Source: Tritrichomonas musculus | Lineage: Eukaryota > Parabasalia > Tritrichomonadida > Tritrichomonadidae | Direction: 5' to 3' | Length of the DNA: 64,000 nt | Assembly: GCA_039105265.1 (NCBI GenBank) | Contig: JAPFFF010000010.1 | Location: 1,488,001-1,552,000, forward strand | Shown here: one piece after another, positions 61,447-64,000 of the stretch | Position numbering within the stretch: position 1 is the stretch's first letter | Layout: the number at the start of each line of letters is the position of its first letter | Position numbers and translations under genes: made by a program | The notes under the pieces: model-generated | The model's database searches: none | What the model saw: only the letters and a program-made list of their open reading frames with translations | Told to the model about the DNA's origin: nothing

Positions 61447-62788
61447 GTTCGATAAGTCTTTGGCTTCTCGAAGGGAACAAAAAAAATAAAAACAAGATAT
61501 TATTATCATAATATTTGTTATTAAACGTAGCATTTTATTTTATCAATTATTTCTTTTTATTTTCTCAACTATGGTTGAAAATCTCTTTTTGAAAATGCAA
61601 ATTTTTTATTCGATTTTTTGGTTTTTTAATATATTAATCGAGTAAGCTCTTGTTTACATATATATTTTTTATAGCAATAAGGACTTTTTCAATCGTAAAT
61701 TAAACTTTGTTTTTTTAATTTTCGCGTTTAAACTTACGGTTTCTAAGAATTTATTTCAAATATTGAATGATTTATTTTTTACACGCGAAAATTATAAAAC
61801 AAAGTTTATATATCAATAATATAAATTAATATTAACTTATTAAATATAGAAGAATTGCTGATATAATTTGGCATATAAAAAAATGATTTCCAATGCATTT
61901 TATGATAATTTTATTTGAAATGTAAAATCTTCATTTATCATGATATCGATATAAAACTTGATTATTTGAATAAATTATAATATTAATAAAATAGTTATAA
62001 CATAAAACCTGATGCTCTCCACCGAGGTCATCAAAAACTTCTTCTTTTTGATTCAGATGTTGAAATCAATTCAAAAAGTAGCATTGAACTAGTTGTGTCA
62101 TTATTATTATTATAAAACAATATAGTTTGATCTATATTAAGAGATAAAAACAAATAATATGTTGTTACTAATTATAATGATAGTAGTGGTTATATCTTTT
62201 ATAGTATGCAAGCTATGAAAAATATAATAATTTTAGTAAACTGAGTTTTTTACATCAATATAAAAAATCTTTTTTGAACATTGTAGATACTAGAATATTT
62301 ATTGGAGGTAAAGTGAAACAATTATAATGAATGTTTGAAACAATAAGATTATTGTTTCATAACATTGCTTTTATACATAAAAATGCAGACAATTGCCTGT
62401 ACTTTGAAATAGCATTGAGTAAAGCAATTTTGATGTAATTCAACGCTGTTTCTATTTATGATATCTTTTCTCCATATCTATAAGAGTTATCAAAAAATGT
62501 CATATGTATTAAATACTTTAAACAATCCTTGTATAATTATTTTATGATAATATAAATATCTTTATAAATTGTTCCAATTTGATGCAAATTTATGTATTAA
62601 TATTTTAACGTTCTTTATGCATAAAAAGTTAAAAGACGTTTAAAAAAAACAATGTTTATTCCATATCCTCATAACTTATTATTTAATTATTTATTTAAAT
62701 AAACTACATTATGTATAATAAGTAAAGTTAATATTATTAATTATATTAAAGCATGTTTGTGTATCGAAAAACCAAAGACTTATCGAAC
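61447..62788. mobile_element. 1.34-kb mariner-like non-autonomous element
   Basis: The ends 61447-61471 and 62764-62788 are 25-bp inverted copies (GTTCGATAAGTCTTTGG then .TT.TCGA) with two mismatches. The GTTCGATAAGTC-type end and TA dinucleotides close to both outer edges suit a Tc1/mariner-like element. No transposase gene is inside; the interior is AT-rich and carries the small MITE at 61701-61808. The right end lies only 10 bp from the stop codon of the membrane-receptor gene, so it may supply that gene's 3' end. Confidence 0.65.
61701..61808. mobile_element. 108-bp MITE, copy 2
   Basis: The ends TAAACTTTGTTTT and AAAACAAAGTTTA are perfectly inverted, and the arms continue through TTTTCGCGT.TAAA / TTTACACGCGAAAA. 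The middle matches copy 1 (ACTTACGGTTTCTAAGAATTT). The whole unit aligns with 19003-19111. It is nested in the larger element 61447-62788. Confidence 0.8.
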
Positions 62789-62797
62789 AATATAATT

Positions 62798-64000
62798 CTA
62801 CAGATGTTCAATTATTTTCTTTCCTGAAACGTCGCTATTTTCATTTTCTGAATCATCAATGTTTTGATTTGTTGAATCATCAATGATTTGATTTGGTGAA
62901 TCATCAATGATTTGATTTGGTGAATCATCAATGTTTTGATTTTCGGGATTATCAATGTTTTGATGTACTGAATTATCAATGATCTGAACTTCCAAATTTT
63001 TATACGAGTTTCTAACCTGATGCTTTTTATTATCATGCATAATTAACAAGAAAACAGTTATGATTACCAAAAGGTTGGCCACAGTTAACGTTACATCACG
63101 TATAATCACAACATTGCAATTCAAAATGGCTTTTCCATCCTCTTTAATAAAAAAACAATATGTAACATATACATAAAAATGTATTATACATGCAAAATAA
63201 TGTACAAATCTAAATGGCAAATATGGAGGAGAGATAAATATAATACATATAAAAAATATACGCTCAATTGAAATATATAAAAAAACTACGAAAGAGGATA
63301 ATAAGAAAACAGATGGCACTTCAATAACTAAAGCCAAAAACATAACACATAAAAAGTATATTTGACGATTATATAACAACGTAAATCCCAATAAATCATG
63401 AAAATCTAATTGAAAAGCAAAAAGAAAAACAAAATTACATATGAATACAAACATAAAATCACAATTCAAAGTAAAATCATAACTTTGTGTAAAAAATTCT
63501 TGTTTTCTCTTCTTATTAATATATACATATGAAAGTAATGGGTGAAGTGCTATGAACAAAGACATAGGAGAGAATATTATTAAATATGATATTTTGTTCT
63601 CCGATTTCAAAAAAATCAAATATACAATTAAAATTATTGCTATCAAAAAAAATAAAACAAAAAAAACAAGATCAAAAATCATTATGGCCTGAATACGAAA
63701 ATCTAGATGATTTTTGGTATTTAAAATATTAAGCTCAATATTGAATTTATATACCTCATCACATGAAATAGAATATGGAGTCAAAAAGCTTTTTGATGGA
63801 ATTGTAAAATTAAAACTTGTATCGTTCGTATTTATGAAAAATTGTATATCAGATATTTTTTCTTGGCCATCACAATAGCGTAAGCACGAATTCAGCGATT
63901 TTAAATGGTTGATTATTTTTTTTGAGGCGAAACCAAAAACAATTTTTGAAGTTAAGTTTGAAAATCTTAATGAAACTTGAGCATCTTTTTTGAATCCATA
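62798..64000 (-). CDS. Seven-helix receptor-like membrane protein (partial at right edge)
   Basis: The frame is open from a TAG at 62798-62800 back to the window edge, at least 400 codons; its start lies beyond. The visible N-terminal ~105 residues look like a beta-rich extracellular domain with Cys (CLRYCDG, NTNDTSFNFTIPS). About seven hydrophobic helices follow (first FDLVFFVLFFLIAIILIVYL, last VTLTVANLLVIITVFLLIMH). A cytosolic tail of about 70 residues contains five units of about ten residues or fewer like NQIIDDSP. An ectodomain, seven helices and a polar tail is the layout of GPCR-like receptors; no family motif is recognised, so this is layout only. Base composition is very AT-rich, as is usual for hydrophobic genes here. 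A mariner-like element ends 10 bp after its stop. Confidence 0.75.
   Translation of the reverse strand, partial: YGFKKDAQVSLRFSNLTSKIVFGFASKKIINHLKSLNSCLRYCDGQEKISDIQFFINTNDTSFNFTIPSKSFLTPYSISCDEVYKFNIELNILNTKNHLDFRIQAIMIFDLVFFVLFFLIAIILIVYLIFLKSENKISYLIIFSPMSLFIALHPLLSYVYINKKRKQEFFTQSYDFTLNCDFMFVFICNFVFLFAFQLDFHDLLGFTLLYNRQIYFLCVMFLALVIEVPSVFLLSSFVVFLYISIERIFFICIIFISPPYLPFRFVHYFACIIHFYVYVTYCFFIKEDGKAILNCNVVIIRDVTLTVANLLVIITVFLLIMHDNKKHQVRNSYKNLEVQIIDNSVHQNIDNPENQNIDDSPNQIIDDSPNQIIDDSTNQNIDDSENENSDVSGKKIIEHL
62860..62955. repeat. 24-bp in-frame repeats in the receptor-like gene tail
   Basis: Units like TGATTTGGTGAATCATCAAT repeat with a 24-bp period, four to five copies, encoding NQ.IDDS. 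on the minus strand. The period keeps the frame; copy number may vary between strains. Confidence 0.8.

Overview
The window looks like nuclear DNA of a parabasalid protist, most likely Tritrichomonas or a close relative. The evidence is: very AT-rich spacers, intron-less genes with very short leaders, initiator-like TCAYW boxes just upstream of some ATGs, and families expanded in trichomonads. These families are protein kinase-Sel1 fusions, giant Sel1 proteins, DUF3447 ankyrin-like proteins, BspA-like leucine-rich proteins, BTB-like/discoidin proteins and Polinton (Maverick) remains. The species is inferred from family content; no rRNA or tRNA gene was seen.

Layout. 1-2890: the end of a Polinton-like element, with a large minus-strand gene running off the left edge and a palindrome at its probable terminus. 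2890-8500: AT-rich spacer with one unknown 242-aa gene. 8500-16000: a mobile-element cluster holding a 0.97-kb element with inverted ends, a non-autonomous hAT-like element with a perfect 8-bp target duplication, and a 4.06-kb composite element. The composite carries a 658-aa DDE-like transposase between two 961-bp direct repeats that look identical. 16000-23000: a PPP-family phosphatase, a decayed kinase/Sel1 gene and a monoacylglycerol-lipase-like hydrolase. 23500-28450: a minisatellite, a Polinton fragment (integrase and fibre-like genes) joined to a fragment of a pogo-like transposase, then tandem repeats. 30081-31975: a gene-less element with inverted ends.

32385-44030: an intact kinase-Sel1 gene, two truncated pseudogenes lying head to head (discoidin protein and kinase), a bacterial-type YgbA-like gene, a secreted subtilisin-like pseudogene, a foldback element, a PLAC8 gene, another small element with inverted ends and a DUF3447 pseudogene. 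44469-64000: a TMEM62-like membrane phosphoesterase, an intact BTB-like/discoidin gene, a 1913-aa Sel1 protein, BspA-like and discoidin pseudogenes, a MITE with a GC-rich stem-loop, a second intact kinase-Sel1 gene, a mariner-like non-autonomous element, and a seven-helix receptor-like gene running off the right edge.

The host genes read mainly as signalling (two kinases, one phosphatase, one receptor-like protein) and Sel1/discoidin scaffold or binding proteins. About half of the members of these expanded families here are pseudogenes, as expected of birth-and-death evolution. No operon-like cluster or metabolic pathway is visible. The least conventional items are the composite transposase element with direct terminal repeats (11907-15966), the YgbA-like gene (37803-38198), and the number of distinct inverted-repeat elements, most of them without a transposase gene.
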